From: Cryptomeria japonica
Lineage: Eukaryota > Streptophyta > Pinopsida > Cupressales > Cupressaceae
DNA length: 64,000 bases
Reading direction: 5' to 3'
NCBI RefSeq assembly: GCF_030272615.1
Contig: NC_081411.1
Location: 837,610,136 to 837,674,135, forward strand
Made by a program: the position numbers and the translations under genes. A model generated the notes under the pieces. It searched no databases, was not told the DNA's origin, and saw nothing but the letters and a program-made list of their open reading frames with translations. Below are positions 1 to 10,838 of the stretch, in pieces. Every line of letters begins with the position of its first letter. Within the stretch, counting starts at the first letter, position 1.

Positions 1-776
1 AATTTCTTAACTTAAAACATGCACAACATATTATAACTATGTATCGGTATGCAAGAAATAATGTAATAAATAGAATTAAGAATATCCACATGAAAAGCAC
101 ACCATAACACAAGGATTTAACGAGGAAACCCGGTGTGGGAAAAACCTCGATGGGATTTGTGACCCACAATATTCACTCACTAGCTAATAAGAGAATATTA
201 CTTACAATAGGGGCCTACACATGCAGGAAGGCCAACTACCTAGAGCTCACTGCTCAATGGAAAGTCTCACTGACTTACAATGTGGATTATACAAATCCAA
301 TATCTTATACTACTTTACAATAGCATCTATAATGCATGATCCAGTACCGGTTGCTTCTCTTCTTCTTACATAAACCCTTCAACCTATATTTTGCATAATA
401 GGTCTGCCTTAATATTTTGCATACATTACTTTCTTCACTTGCTTCCTTTCTTACAAAATGTCTACAATGATCTCTTTTATATATAAGAGTCATTTTACAA
501 CATGCCAAGTCAGCTTACAAAGTTTTTACAATAATAAACAAAATATAATATTACAAAATCATGTCGGCCTCTGTGCTGGTGTACTCCTTTTCTTTGTGCC
601 GGTGCCGATGCTGGTGCTGGTGTAGAGTGTGATCTGCTGATGTCGGTGCACTAACTTGTTGGTGTAATGCTTTGTTGGTATAATGCTTTGTCGGAGCCAT
701 AGGATTGCAAGGTTTCCATCAATGACAAAACATTCAATCACCTACAATGTCTCATTGGAGTGTGCATATGCCAACA
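1..776 (-). repeat. 3' LTR of element 1 (left part cut by window edge)
   Basis: This is a direct repeat of 5837-6582. It ends at 776 in ...ATGCCAACA, so on the minus strand the LTR starts TGTTGGCAT. It is followed by ATCTCCCC, the complement of a polypurine tract. It contains the GGAAACCC...GGGAAAAACC block (about 124-148) shared with other LTRs in the window. Short translatable frames here are not genes. Confidence 0.85.
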
Positions 777-1265
777 ATCTCCCCATTGGCATTGATGCCA
801 ACACTCATGAGAAATTTCAAAAGTGTATCAAAAAATTATCCAAAAATGTGAAGTCCAAAAATGTTACCAAAAATGTGTGTGCTTCCCCTGAGCATATGAT
901 TCCTATGATGTTGAATTTTTTCATCCCACTACTCCCCCTTTGGCATCAATGACAAAGGTTGTCAAGATGTCAGTGGAGTTTGTAGTTTCAACCTTGTAAT
1001 TGGGTAGTTACAATTTGAAATAGATCCACCAAAATCAAGTTTATACTCTCCATAAACTTTTTACTATCTCTTATCGTTGTCTCTGATCTCTTAACTGTAT
1101 CGGTGAGATGCTGCAAATGCTCTATCGGTATTTCTGTCCCTATATTAGTGCCTCAGATACTTCCTTCTGTAGTGATGCTAGATAGTCCAATCTTGGACTT
1201 AGTTTTAATCTTAGATGTTTTGCCTTATTCACTATTCTCTCTTTTTCTCTTTCTAATTTAAGTAA
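777..1265 (-). other. Element 1 3' non-coding region with polypurine tracts
   Basis: No gene lies between the ORF2 stop and the LTR. Minus-strand purine runs occur at 777-784 (beside the LTR) and near 929-941 (complement of CTACTCCCCCTTT). Each is followed by a similar TTGGCATCAATG-like sequence, so the tract is repeated, as described for Sireviruses. The part next to ORF2 translates in the same frame with many stops and may be a decayed C terminus. Confidence 0.6.
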
Positions 1266-4200
1266 TTATTCTTCAAAATTTGTTATCTTCTCCTCAAAAA
1301 TTGATAGTGTATCAGGTGAGTTAACAAAATTATCTGTGAGTTTGTTGATTTCATCCTGTACCTTTCTCATCTTTTTATCTATATCTACAGTCAAAAAGTT
1401 TGTCTTACAGGTGTCTTTGTATAGAGTTTTGTACTCTTTCAATAAATTACACAATTCTGGTAGAAGTGTGTCAAAATCTCTGTTACACTTCTTTATTTGC
1501 TCATCAAAGAATTTCTGCTTTTTAATTTCTACTTTATCCTTCAATGTCTCTTCCTTTATTTTCTCAATGTTTTCTGTGATATATTTACACAAGGTATCAA
1601 GTTGTCCTTAAGAATCTTTATTTTCTATATTACAGTTAGGAGCAATTACCTTCAAAATTGGTATGGTATCATTTATTGCCTTATAAGCTTGTGAGCTGCA
1701 GTCTGTTATCTTTTTAATTGAATCTAATAGTACCTCAGTCACATTAGTTGATTTGTAGCCTGATGATGAACCTAGATTTTGAGTACCGCCAGTGGAAGTA
1801 ACCAAGCTTGTATTGACCTCTGGTAGGTCTGTTTGTGTCAGCATTTCCTTAAGAAATGGTTTTTCTACTTCTCCAGTTGCTGGTGGCACTGTTTCCTTCT
1901 ATTCCTATTCCTATTGTTGTTCCTATTTAGGAGCCTTTTGCTCTGTTTGTTGCATTGTCTCAGTCTGAGTATGAGTCTCTACCTTTTTCTCTTTGTCATC
2001 TGTCTGTTTCTCTTGTGTGTTATCAGTTTGCTCTGCTACCAGAGGCTCACTAGCCATGTCAGTCTTATCAACTATATCTTTGTCTACCACAATGTTGATC
2101 TTTTGAGTATCAACATCCATAGTATATAAGACTTCAGGATCAGGATTACCATCTTCTACATCCATACTTTCAGTTGACAATTGATCTTTTGTAGCTATTG
2201 TTTTTACCACTGGAGTAATCAAAGGAGGTGGGGGTAAGTTGTCTTTAACCTTGATACTAGGTGGTCCACCAACTTTACCTTTACCCTTGTCTCTTTCTTT
2301 CTGATATACCTTTATAGGTTTGGGGTTCCTGTATTCTTCCTATTTTTCTTTTTCAACTAGGAATATATCCCATCCATTTTTTGTCTCCTCAATCACCTCA
2401 TTAACTCTTCCAACCATTAAAGCAATGTGCCAATGTGCAATAGAAAATACTGACCGGTTGGCTTGAGCAATTAAGTCATCAATTTCTTCGGGTGAATTCA
2501 CCAGATATACAACAAGTACCTTCTCTATCTTTATTTTCTTGTCTAGTTCTATTACTGCTTGTCTTCTTGTTTTGAGTCTCTTAAATAGTTCATCTGGAAT
2601 TTCATTTACTACTTCCATAAAAAATCTCTTATACATATCCATATGTAATATAACATTGTTTTCTACTTGTTCTTTTTCATCAGTTGTCAGAGTGTCATAT
2701 ATTTTCTCTAAATTCTTCAATTTTCCTTCCTCTGTAATTTAATTCAACAGTATAACAAGAGGGGCCAAGTCCTTGTTTGTCCTCTTCTTCTTTTTGGGTG
2801 TCAGTTTCTTCTTCTTTGGTGTAGCCTTTCTTACTGGAGATCTCACTGCTTGTTGGTTTTGTCTTGTCCTCCTAGGTGAGGGTGTGGTTTCTGGTGAGGG
2901 ATCTCTTTTCCTTACAACTCTTTTGAAATTTGTAGGCATGTCACTCTCCGAAGAAGTACCTACCGGTGATAGGTGAGTTTTAGGTTGTGGAGCTACTAAC
3001 TCATCCTCTATTATACTAGTTTGTTTTAACACATCTTCTTTAATGGCCTTTGCCTATCTGGAACCTTTTCTTACAACTACCTCAACCTTTTTCACTCTTT
3101 TCTTAGATTGTATTTGGCTTTCAATAGTTTCTGCACTACCAAATACTTCTTCCTTAGGTTCTTTAGGGGCTTCCAGAAGTGCTTTAGCATATGTTTCAAT
3201 TATATGATCATTTGTTTCATAACCCATTTATGTTACCCAAACTGTCCCAGGGATGACTGCTTCCATCCAGATCTCATCCTTCTTGATTACAAATCATATT
3301 TCATCCTTATATTTGTCAACAATCTTTTGTGATAGTCGGATTCTTTTCTTCATTTTGACCTTTAATGCTTGAAAGAAATCATGGATATTGTTTTCTTTGT
3401 CTTCTCCCATATTATTGAATAGTTCTATTAACTGTTTGCCTACCGGTATATCATATCCAAGTTCTTTGTAGCCTATACTGGGAACCTATTTGGTTATATG
3501 TAGCACCAGACATACTAGTAGATTTCCAAACCTAAAAGTTCCTTTCTTGTCTTTCTTAATCTTGGCTAAGTTGCCAATTAATTCATCCTTCAACCACTCA
3601 CATACATCAATCTTTGCATTATTTGTGACCATATCATAAGCACTCTTAATGCATAAACTTGAAACTAAATTAAGTCTATTTGCATGAGTAGCTTTATACC
3701 CTAATATCATGCTGATAAATCTCACATTAATGTCTATTACATCATTTACTCTTAAGGAGCATTTATCGGATGTGGCACTAGTTAACTGAGTAACTAGGTC
3801 ATTGGAAACCTTCTTAGTTTTGTCTGGCCTTTTACCGATGGTCGGTAACCCTATGATAGCTTTCACAACTTCCTTAGTGATTTTGTGGATTGCATCTAAC
3901 TAGAAAAATTCACCATGTACCCTGCTTAAAACTATCCTAATCACATCCTTGGGGAATTCAGGAATGCTAAGGATCTCCGTAAATCCTAGGGTTTCAATGA
4001 TCTTATGTTCAACTTTTACATTGCCGGTTTTATCACATATCACAATTTTAAACATGGTTTAATCTCTCCATCTCCTAGTTCCTCAATGTTATAGTGAATG
4101 TAAATTCTAGGGTCTTCAACGTAGACAACTCCTTTAGGATTTTGAGAAAAAGCACGTAAGGTATCATCTTTCTTTGCTACCTCAGGAACTAATTGAAATA

Positions 4201-4280
4201 TGAGCCTAGGTCTTTTTATAACTTTGACAATAGTAGGGTTCGCTATATATTCAATTGCAGAGGTGGATACCATGATAAAA
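1266..4280 (-). pseudogene. Element 1 ORF2: large charged protein of unknown function, broken
   Basis: A chain of open segments on the minus strand, nearly all in one frame (open pieces start at 3866, 3032, 2720, 2222, 1889 and 1592), reads as one protein of about 1,000 residues. It is interrupted by stops and by one frameshift near 4050. From the N terminus there is a globular region (ILGYKATHANRLNL..., KMKKRIRLSQKIVDKYKDE), then a Pro/Ser/Lys-rich basic linker (PKKKKLTPKKKKRTNKD), a helical region (KIYDTLTTDEKEQVENN), an acidic Thr/Gln/Glu-rich stretch, and a C-terminal Lys/Glu-rich helical region likely to form coiled coils. I do not recognise a family with confidence. The N-terminal part resembles, in style only, the accessory plant transposon proteins or envelope-like ORFs of some plant LTR elements. 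The globular region is shared with element 2, so the frame is inherited and not chance. No transmembrane segment or catalytic motif was seen. Confidence 0.65.
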
Positions 4281-4577
4281 TACCTTTTACTGCCTTTAGG
4301 ATGGATGATTGCTTGGAGTGTTCTTGCCTCTTAGCTCGAAATGTCTTAGCTCGGAATCCTCACACTCTTTGTAAGTTTGAAATCTTGGTGAAATGAAATG
4401 GAGCCAAAACCTCAAATTTATAGTGTCTTTTCACCATCTACCACATTAAATGCATGCCGGTTAAGTATTCACTTAACATTGTCTGCCGGTAATAAGTAAT
4501 TTCCAACTTCTTATCTCTAACCGAGGGGATAATAGCACATGTGTCATTAGATTGCCAAACCCTCAAGGAAAATTTCT

Positions 4578-5693
4578 TCAATTAGATGAAGAACTTCCTG
4601 TCGGTGGAGCACTTCTTTGTCCTACCAATGAAGCATCACTATGTCCTACCGATGAAGCATTGACTGGTTCTACCAGTGGAGGAGTAATCCAAATATATAG
4701 ATCAGCTTTTCTAATCCATTTTTTTGATAATTCTTGCTTAACCTCTTTAACTTTTTCTTTACCCTTCAAGCTAGAACTTTTGTTGTCTACCAGTAATCCT
4801 TTACTTCTACAGAATTTTGCAATATGCCCAATCTTGTTACATGCATAACAAATTACATTATTCTTCTAAATATCTTTCCCATAACCTATGCCAGTTTGTG
4901 TTCTGCATTGATTAGATAAATGTCCAAATCTTCCACAAACATAAAATCTCACATTCATTTTGAAATTTTCAGAGTTGTGACCAACTTTGTTGCATTTTGA
5001 ACATTGACCAGTGGGTGTGTTGATATTCTGATAATTTCTAGATCTACATTCATTTTCTCTATGATCATACTTATTATAGTTAAAGCATTTTCCATTGAAT
5101 TTATAAGTATTAGGTTGTCTTACCAGTTTGCTATGATCCTGAGTATTTGTAGTACCAGAGCTTTCACCAACTTCAAAGCCAATTCAAGAAGTGTCACCTT
5201 TAGGTTTTTGATTCTTCAGCAAGGTGCCAAGTTCCTCTGAGCTTTTCTTGAATTTTTCTTTATGTTTATTTGTAGTTTATAGTTCTCTTTCTAAGACTTC
5301 TTTCTGTCTCATCAGATCTATCTTCAACATGTGATTTTCATAGCTAAGTCTTGTGTTTTCATTTGCTGCATCACTTAGTCTTCTAGTCCATTCTTCTTCA
5401 TTCTTCTTCCTATCCTCAATCTCTTTACAAAATCTCATAATCATATCTTGCATCTCATTCTTTGTTGTCATGTTCTCTTGTTTTAGCTTGCTTATCTGAT
5501 CATTAAGTGATTCCTTTTCATCATTCTCATTTTGCAACTTTTCACAAAGTTCTCTTCTCTTATTTCTTGCAACAGTAAGATTCTCTTAAAGTGCCTAAAT
5601 GATATCCTGAGCTGCCCTTAAATCATCTTGTAGTTTGATATTTTTCAATTTCTCTGCATCATAGTCTGAAAGAGCTCCTTCAAGTTGCTTCAT
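4578..5693 (-). pseudogene. Element 1 Gag-like protein: coiled coil plus four zinc knuckles, broken
   Basis: Reading from an ATG at 5693, one frame runs to a stop at 4578 (372 codons) with a few in-frame stops near 5575-5595, 5277, 5185 and 4870. The N-terminal half is Lys/Glu/Asn-rich heptad-like sequence (KLKQENMTTKNEM), a likely coiled coil for multimerisation. The C-terminal half carries four CCHC knuckle positions. One is intact (CYACNKIGHIAKFC). The others are damaged: CFNYNKYDHRENEC, CSKCNKVGHNSENF, and one starting FYVC instead of CxxC. After the knuckles comes a Lys-rich then Ser/Pro-rich tail. Such knuckles in retroelement Gag bind RNA during packaging. The UBN2-type Gag domain of ordinary copia elements is not evident. 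Confidence 0.75.
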
Positions 5694-5761
5694 CAGATTA
5701 ATCCATCTTTACCGGTGCCAAGATCTTCCTTAAGCTATTAGGCTTCTAAAAATAGAGGACC

Positions 5762-5777
5762 AGGCTCTGATAGGAAT
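5762..5777 (-). other. Element 1 primer-binding site
   Basis: The plus strand reads GGCTCTGATAGGAATT, so the element strand has CCTATCAGAGCC. This matches the plant initiator-Met tRNA complement (TGGTATCAGAGCC) apart from changes at its start. It lies directly next to the LTR end at 5778. Confidence 0.7.
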
Positions 5778-6582
5778 TGTTAGGAATCCCACAGATACCG
5801 AGAGGGGGGCTGAATCAATATCTAACCAGTTATTAGAATTTATTAACTTAAAACATGCACAACATATTATAATAGTGTACTGGTATGCAAGAAATAATGT
5901 AATAAATAGAATTAAGAACATCCACATGAAAAGCACACCATAACACAAGGATTTAATGAGGAAACCTAGTGTGGGAAAAACCTCGGTGGGATTTGTGACC
6001 CACAATATTCACTCACTGGCCAATAAGAGAATATTACTTACAATAGGGGCTTGCACATGTAGGAAGGCCAACTGCCTAGAGCTCACTGCTCAATGGAAAA
6101 TCTCACTAACTTACAATGTGGATTATACAAATCTAATATCTTGTACTACTTTACAATAGCATCTATAATGTCTAATCTAGTACTGGTTGCTGCTCTACTT
6201 CTTACATAAACCCTTCAACCTATATTTCGCATAATAGGTTTGCATTAATATTTCGCATACATTACTTTCTTCACTTGCTTCCTTTCTTACAAAATGTCTA
6301 CAATGATCTCTTTTATATATAAGAGTCATTTTACAACATGCCAAGTCGGCTTACAAAGTTTTTACAATAATAAACAAAATATAATATTACAAAATCCTGT
6401 CGGCCTCAATGCTGGTGTACTCCCTTTCTTTGTGCCAGTGTAGAGTGTGATCTACTAATGTCAGTACACTAACTTGTCAGTGTAATTCTTTGTCGGTATA
6501 ATGCTTTGCCAGATGACAAAACCTTCAATGACAAAACCTTCAATCACCTACAATGTCTCATTGGAGTGTGCATATGCCAACA
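5778..6582 (-). repeat. 5' LTR of element 1
   Basis: 805 bases with TGTTAGGAAT at the left and ATGCCAACA at the right, giving TGTTGGCAT...CCTAACA on the element strand. It matches 1-776. Close to its element-strand 3' end is a C-run followed by TCTC (plus strand GAGAGGGGGGCTGAATC). This is a version of the CACCCCCCTCTCAG block found at the same place in other LTRs here. Confidence 0.88.
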
Positions 6583-6766
6583 ATATACACTATCCCTTTT
6601 GTAGAAATTACAATGTACACTACTTCCCAAAATAGTAACATGGAAGTATACATGAAATGGTAACATTCACCAAAAATTTAATGTACACTACTCCCCCTTT
6701 GCCAACAATGACAAAGTAATGCAGAATAACCCCCTTTTTGCATATATAATAAAATAGAGTAGATGT
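6583..6766 (-). other. Element 2 3' non-coding region
   Basis: This stretch is non-coding. It contains three imperfect repeats built on AATGTACACTACT and a CTCCCCCTTTGCC block, the complement of a polypurine tract. A further run of C then T lies at 6730-6739. The LTR these should prime is absent because element 1 interrupts here. Confidence 0.5.
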
Positions 6767-9508
6767 TCATGACAATAAGGAATGAAATTTATCAAAAACA
6801 GATTTAAAGTCCTGTATAAAAGTTTTCATGGCCAATGTCCATGACTCAAGTAATGAGGTACCAACCTCACTTTCAGTCTTCATCTGGAATACCAATTCTT
6901 CCATTGCATCAATGGTACTTATCTCTTGAGTTACCTTGATAGCTTCTAGATTGAGAAAACATTTCTGAAGAATCTACAGTTTTGGCAATAGGAGCAGTTG
7001 AAGCTCTTGCAGATCTTTAGTCTGATTGTTGATCTTTGAGTCCATTTTGGTAGTCTGCTGCTGATAATGATGAACCATTTTCCCATATGTAGTGAATGAA
7101 TCATATGGTATCTTGAAATTGTTGATGTAATCTTGTAACTCTGATTGGAGTTGAGCTTTTTGTTTAAGCACATCGTCACAAAATAGATGGGGTTGGCAGA
7201 TTTTACTCAACAATTTACCTTCACCCAGTGCAACACTAATATCATTCTCCTATTTGAGTAGTTCTATCCAAAGCTCATTCATGTGCTTGACTAAGGCAGT
7301 ATTGAGTGCCTATTCATGGTTCTAATTTGTAGTGGCTTCAACAACATCTTCCAAGCATTGTACCTAGTCCTCCACTACGGTACACATAAGTTTAAGCTTG
7401 GATAGAGAGGAATCAGTACTGGGGAGGTTGGTACTAGGAATTAGACTTGTAAGAGTGTCAACTATAGTTTGTATGACATCCCATTCTTTCTTCCTTTGCA
7501 ATGCTTCCAGTCTCTCCTGTGCAAGTTTGATGCTTTGAAGCAGGTCAGACTCATCTACTGATTAAAGATCAATAGGACTACTGGCATCAACTTGTTTGGT
7601 TTGATCACTGGTTGCCTTAGGAGTCTCCACTTGTTTGTTCTTCTCTTCTTCCTTCTCCTCTTCTACTTTTTTCTTATCCTATTCTTTCTTCTTTTCCTCC
7701 TCTTTCTTCTTCTCCAATTCTTCTCTCTTCTTGTCCTCTTCCTTCTTTTTCTTCTCTTCCTCCTTCCTTTCTTCTTCCTTCCTCTTGTCTTCTTCTTTAT
7801 TCTTCTCTTCTTCTTTCCTCTTCTCCTCTTCTTTCCTTTTCTCCTCTTCTTTCCTCTTCTCCTCTTCTTTCCTCTTCTCTTCCTCTTTCTTCTTCTCTTC
7901 CTCTTTCTTCTTCTCTACCTCTTTTCTCTTATCTATCTGCCTTGCATTTTCCTCTTGCTCTTTGTCTTGTTTCTCTTTCTCTGTGTTCGGAGTGACATCC
8001 TTAATATCTAAAGCATCAACATCAATAGTGTCAATTTTCTCTGTCACTCTTTCACCTTCACTATCAAAAGCTTCATTTGCTTTTCCTGATGATAGGTCAG
8101 GTTCTTGTTCAACCTTCTTATTGGCTTCAGATACTCGGTGTATTCTGACAACAACTTTCACATGTATGTGAGTATCCTTTTCCACTTCAAAAGATTTACC
8201 TTCTAGTAGTCTGAGCCTTCTCCTTCTCATGAAGAAGATGACTTTTTTATTATGCATTATCTCAAATAGTTATGAATTAGAAGCATCAGGAAAGTATTGT
8301 GCAAAAATTTTCTCCCTGATCTCTTGTTCTTTCTCAATGACAATGTGCCATTTATTATCTAAAGAATTATACAAAGAATCTATTGTAACCGATCTAATAT
8401 CTCATAGCGACCGATCATTAACACAAATATTTGATGACTTCCTGTTCTACCTCTTCTTTTTCATTATCATTAAAATCATAAAAATACTCCTTTAAATCAT
8501 CAAGCACTTTTCTCCTAATATTCTTAATTGTCCTCTGACAATGTGTCATTGGTTTATAAGAGGAAATATCTATATTTATCGGTGCTGAAGTTGTAGGAAC
8601 ATTACCAGTAGACTTTGTCTTCTTTGGTTGAATTTTTGGTTCAGTGTCCTCTGATTTCGATGAGCTGGTTTTGGTTTCTCGCTTCCTCTCAAATACCTTG
8701 GATGGAATAACCTCAAGTTTCTTCTTAGTTGGTGACCACTTGGTCACTTTCGGACTAGCAGAGGTAACCGATGTAGATACCAATGGCACTACTTTTTCCC
8801 TTTTCTATTTTGGGTCTTCAACCGGTGTGACCCTCTCTAAGTAGGTACCGGTTCTCTTTTTCTTAGCATCTAGTGGTGGAGGAAATAGGGTAGAGGCAAA
8901 CCCGATCAATAGGTCATTCACCACTTCATAACTCATAGGTTCAACTACTTCCTTTCTCGGTTCTACCGCTTCCATTATCATTCATCTACCTTTATTGTGA
9001 AGTAGATGTCATCTTTATATTCCTTCACAATATCATTAGATATCCTCATTCTCTGGTTCATTTTCTTCTTGAATCCATTAAAATACTTGTTTAGAACCTC
9101 AGGATATCTAGTTCCTACTACTTGTAGATTTTCCTTGATTTGCCTGGAAACCAGTAAGTCAGTAGACCATTGCACATCACCTACTCCAAGGAAATAACCT
9201 TGAAAGTAGAAGAATAAACTGACCAGAAGTTGTCCAAACCTGAACCTTAGAGAATTGTCCTATTTGATGGAATTCAGGTTTAGTAGCAATTGCTTCTATA
9301 GATAGGTACATAGGTCAAATGTAGTGTCTTCCTTAATCATTCTATAAGCAACATTTACTGCAGTAGTAGGGACAAAATTCATTCTGCTGGCATAGAATAT
9401 CTGGTACCCAATCACCATGCAAGCATATTTCACCATATCATCTTTGATGGTGTTGATGGTCATCGCCCATTGGTCACTCATAGAACTGGTGAGCTTTGTC
9501 ATTTCCAT
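6767..9508 (-). pseudogene. Element 2 ORF2: homologue of element 1 ORF2, frameshifted
   Basis: The minus-strand reading runs from just beyond the Gag stop to a TGA at 6767, across at least two frames. Shared landmarks with element 1 ORF2 occur in the same order. FYASRMNFVPTT...FDLCTYL pairs with THANRLNLVSSL...IDVCEWL, and KMNQRMRISNDIVKEYKDD pairs with KMKKRIRLSQKIVDKYKDE. A basic linker with a KKTKSTGN segment and a helical segment (KYLC end near 8420) follow. Next is a very long Lys/Glu repeat (7660-7930). The C terminus, including ISTIDAMEELVFQM and SLLESW, matches element 7 (MSTVDVMEEFIAQV, TLLETW). Function unknown. Family membership is supported by these paired motifs. Breaks show that this copy is inactive. 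Confidence 0.65.
7660..7930. repeat. CTT/CTC-rich short repeat coding Lys/Glu hexapeptides in ORF2
   Basis: Plus-strand pyrimidine-rich repeats (TTCTTTCCTCTTCTCCTC type) encode, on the minus strand, tandem K-R-K-E-E-E / K-K-K-E-E-E units. The plus strand is also open through this region because pyrimidine runs rarely form stops; those plus-strand frames (Ser/Phe- or Leu/Phe-rich) are shadows. Element 1 has no equivalent long array at the matching place. Confidence 0.8.
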
Positions 9509-10788
9509 TTTGGTGACCTTTCATAGAGCTGGTACCTCTCTAATATTGCAGAAACTGGTTCATCCTGTGACACTTCTTCTAGTTTCTTTTTCCAAGTTTT
9601 ATTCATTTCTATTTGAACGGTTTCAACATCAATCTTCCCTTCTAAAGTGATCAATATATCATCCAATAGGTTCTTTCTTAGTTTGCAAGTTCTAGCAGTG
9701 TGTCTCAGTTTGTTGCAATGATAGCATACCATTCCAGGTGTTCTTCGTGGTCCATTATTCATACTTCCATTCTTCCTTCTGCATGTTGCAGCAGTGTGAC
9801 CGCTATCATAACAGATCAAATAGGTTTCTCTCCAACTAGTTGTCACTTGATAACCAACTAATCGATGGTCATAGGTATTGTACCAGTTGGGATTCCAATT
9901 TACAGAGGGTTTTGGGATAACTCCTTGAGTCCTTGGAGGATATCTCCCCATGTTGTGCAAAACTAACCTACATTCAAATGCTCTATGCCCAAACTTGTTG
10001 CATGCATAACAGTTTCCATTGAATCTAATGGATCTAGGCTTATTGTTTAGAAAATAAGGAAAATTGTTGTAGCCCTTTCTTCTACACACATTAGTAGTAT
10101 GTCCTTCTTTGAGACAATTAAAGCAAATAGGTTTAAATTTTTGCCTACCTTTGTCCATTGATGTTAGTTTCTTCTTTGATGCTTCAGCGTTTGTTCTAGA
10201 GATCTCACCTTCCTCATACCTAGAGAAACCAAGTCCAGTGATATTCTTTACTGGTTTTGTCGATTCTAGCCTTTTCTCTAGCTTAGCAGTACTCTGATTG
10301 AATTTGGCAAGTATCTCCTTTGGCTCAGTAAGTTCCTTGGAAATAGCAGCATTGGATTCCATCAAGGTTGCATTCTTAGAAATAGTCATGTTTAGTTCAC
10401 CTTGCATTTCTTCTTTTTCCACTTTACTCTCTTAGAGATGAGTGGTAAGGGTACTTATTTCTTACTTCAGCTTGGAGATCTCATGATCTTTGTCTTTTAC
10501 CAGATCTTCAGCTTTCCTTCTGTTCTCAAGCTCTTGACACATTCTGATAGGCAATCCTTCCAACTCTTTTCTCTGATTGGCTTTAGATTCATTCAATTTT
10601 TCAATTTCTTCAACTAGGGCATCCATGTTTGCTTCATCAGAAGAGCTATTTTCAGTAAGTTCCATCAGTTTCTCAGCATGCTCTCTTCTTTTGGCCAAAG
10701 AGGCCTTATACTTGAGTTTGAGTTCATCATAGGCTCTCTCAGTCTGAGTAAGATGATGAGTAAGTTCCCTCACACTGTATTCCCCCAT
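9499..10788 (-). pseudogene. Element 2 Gag-like protein with four zinc knuckles
   Basis: A single minus-strand frame from ATG 10788 (MGEYSVRELTHHL) to a stop at 9499, interrupted by stops at about 10425-10460. The first ~200 residues are strongly helical and charged (AYDELKLKYKASLAKRREH), a likely coiled coil. Then come four knuckles: CFNCLKEGHTTNVC, CYACNKFGHRAFEC, a third with a lost cysteine (ICYDSGHTAATC), and CYHCNKLRHTARTC. A short acidic C-terminal region follows, ending near RSPKWK. As in element 1 there is no UBN2-like Gag domain and no protease after the knuckles. The role inferred is RNA binding and particle assembly. Confidence 0.78.
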
Positions 10789-10823
10789 ATCTCCTTCCAA
10801 GTGGTTAGACTTATAGAAAGGTT

Positions 10824-10838
10824 GGCTATGATACCAAT
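10824..10838 (-). other. Element 2 primer-binding site
   Basis: Plus strand GGCTATGATACCAAT gives ATTGGTATCATAGCC on the element strand. It differs from the initiator-Met tRNA complement at one position and directly adjoins the LTR at 10839. Confidence 0.75.

Larger units (their letters stand above)
1..6582 (-). mobile_element. Element 1: Sirevirus-like LTR retrotransposon without pol (Gag + ORF2)
   Basis: Two direct repeats, 1-776 and 5778-6582, bound a 5-kb internal region read on the minus strand. The left LTR lacks about 59 bases because the window begins inside it. Next to the right LTR is a degenerate initiator-Met primer-binding site, and next to the left LTR a GGGGAGAT polypurine tract on the minus strand. 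The internal region holds a coiled-coil and zinc-knuckle Gag (4578-5693) and a second long frame (about 1266-4280). No protease, integrase, reverse transcriptase or RNase H motif is visible, so it would depend on a partner for mobilisation. Its right LTR abuts element 2 at 6582/6583, so it probably inserted into the 3' non-coding end of element 2. The flanking duplication cannot be tested because the left edge is outside the window. Confidence 0.8.

Noticed and set aside
135-323. Small protein repeated at 5956-6159
   Set aside because: Lies in the two LTR copies of element 1; the repetition is due to the LTRs and there are no coding features.
7592-8171. Plus-strand open frames rich in Ser/Phe or Leu/Phe (up to 178 residues), looking like a membrane protein
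   Set aside because: They are the reverse of the Lys/Glu-coding repeat of ORF2. Pyrimidine-rich repeats stay open in several frames and the minus strand carries the conserved protein.
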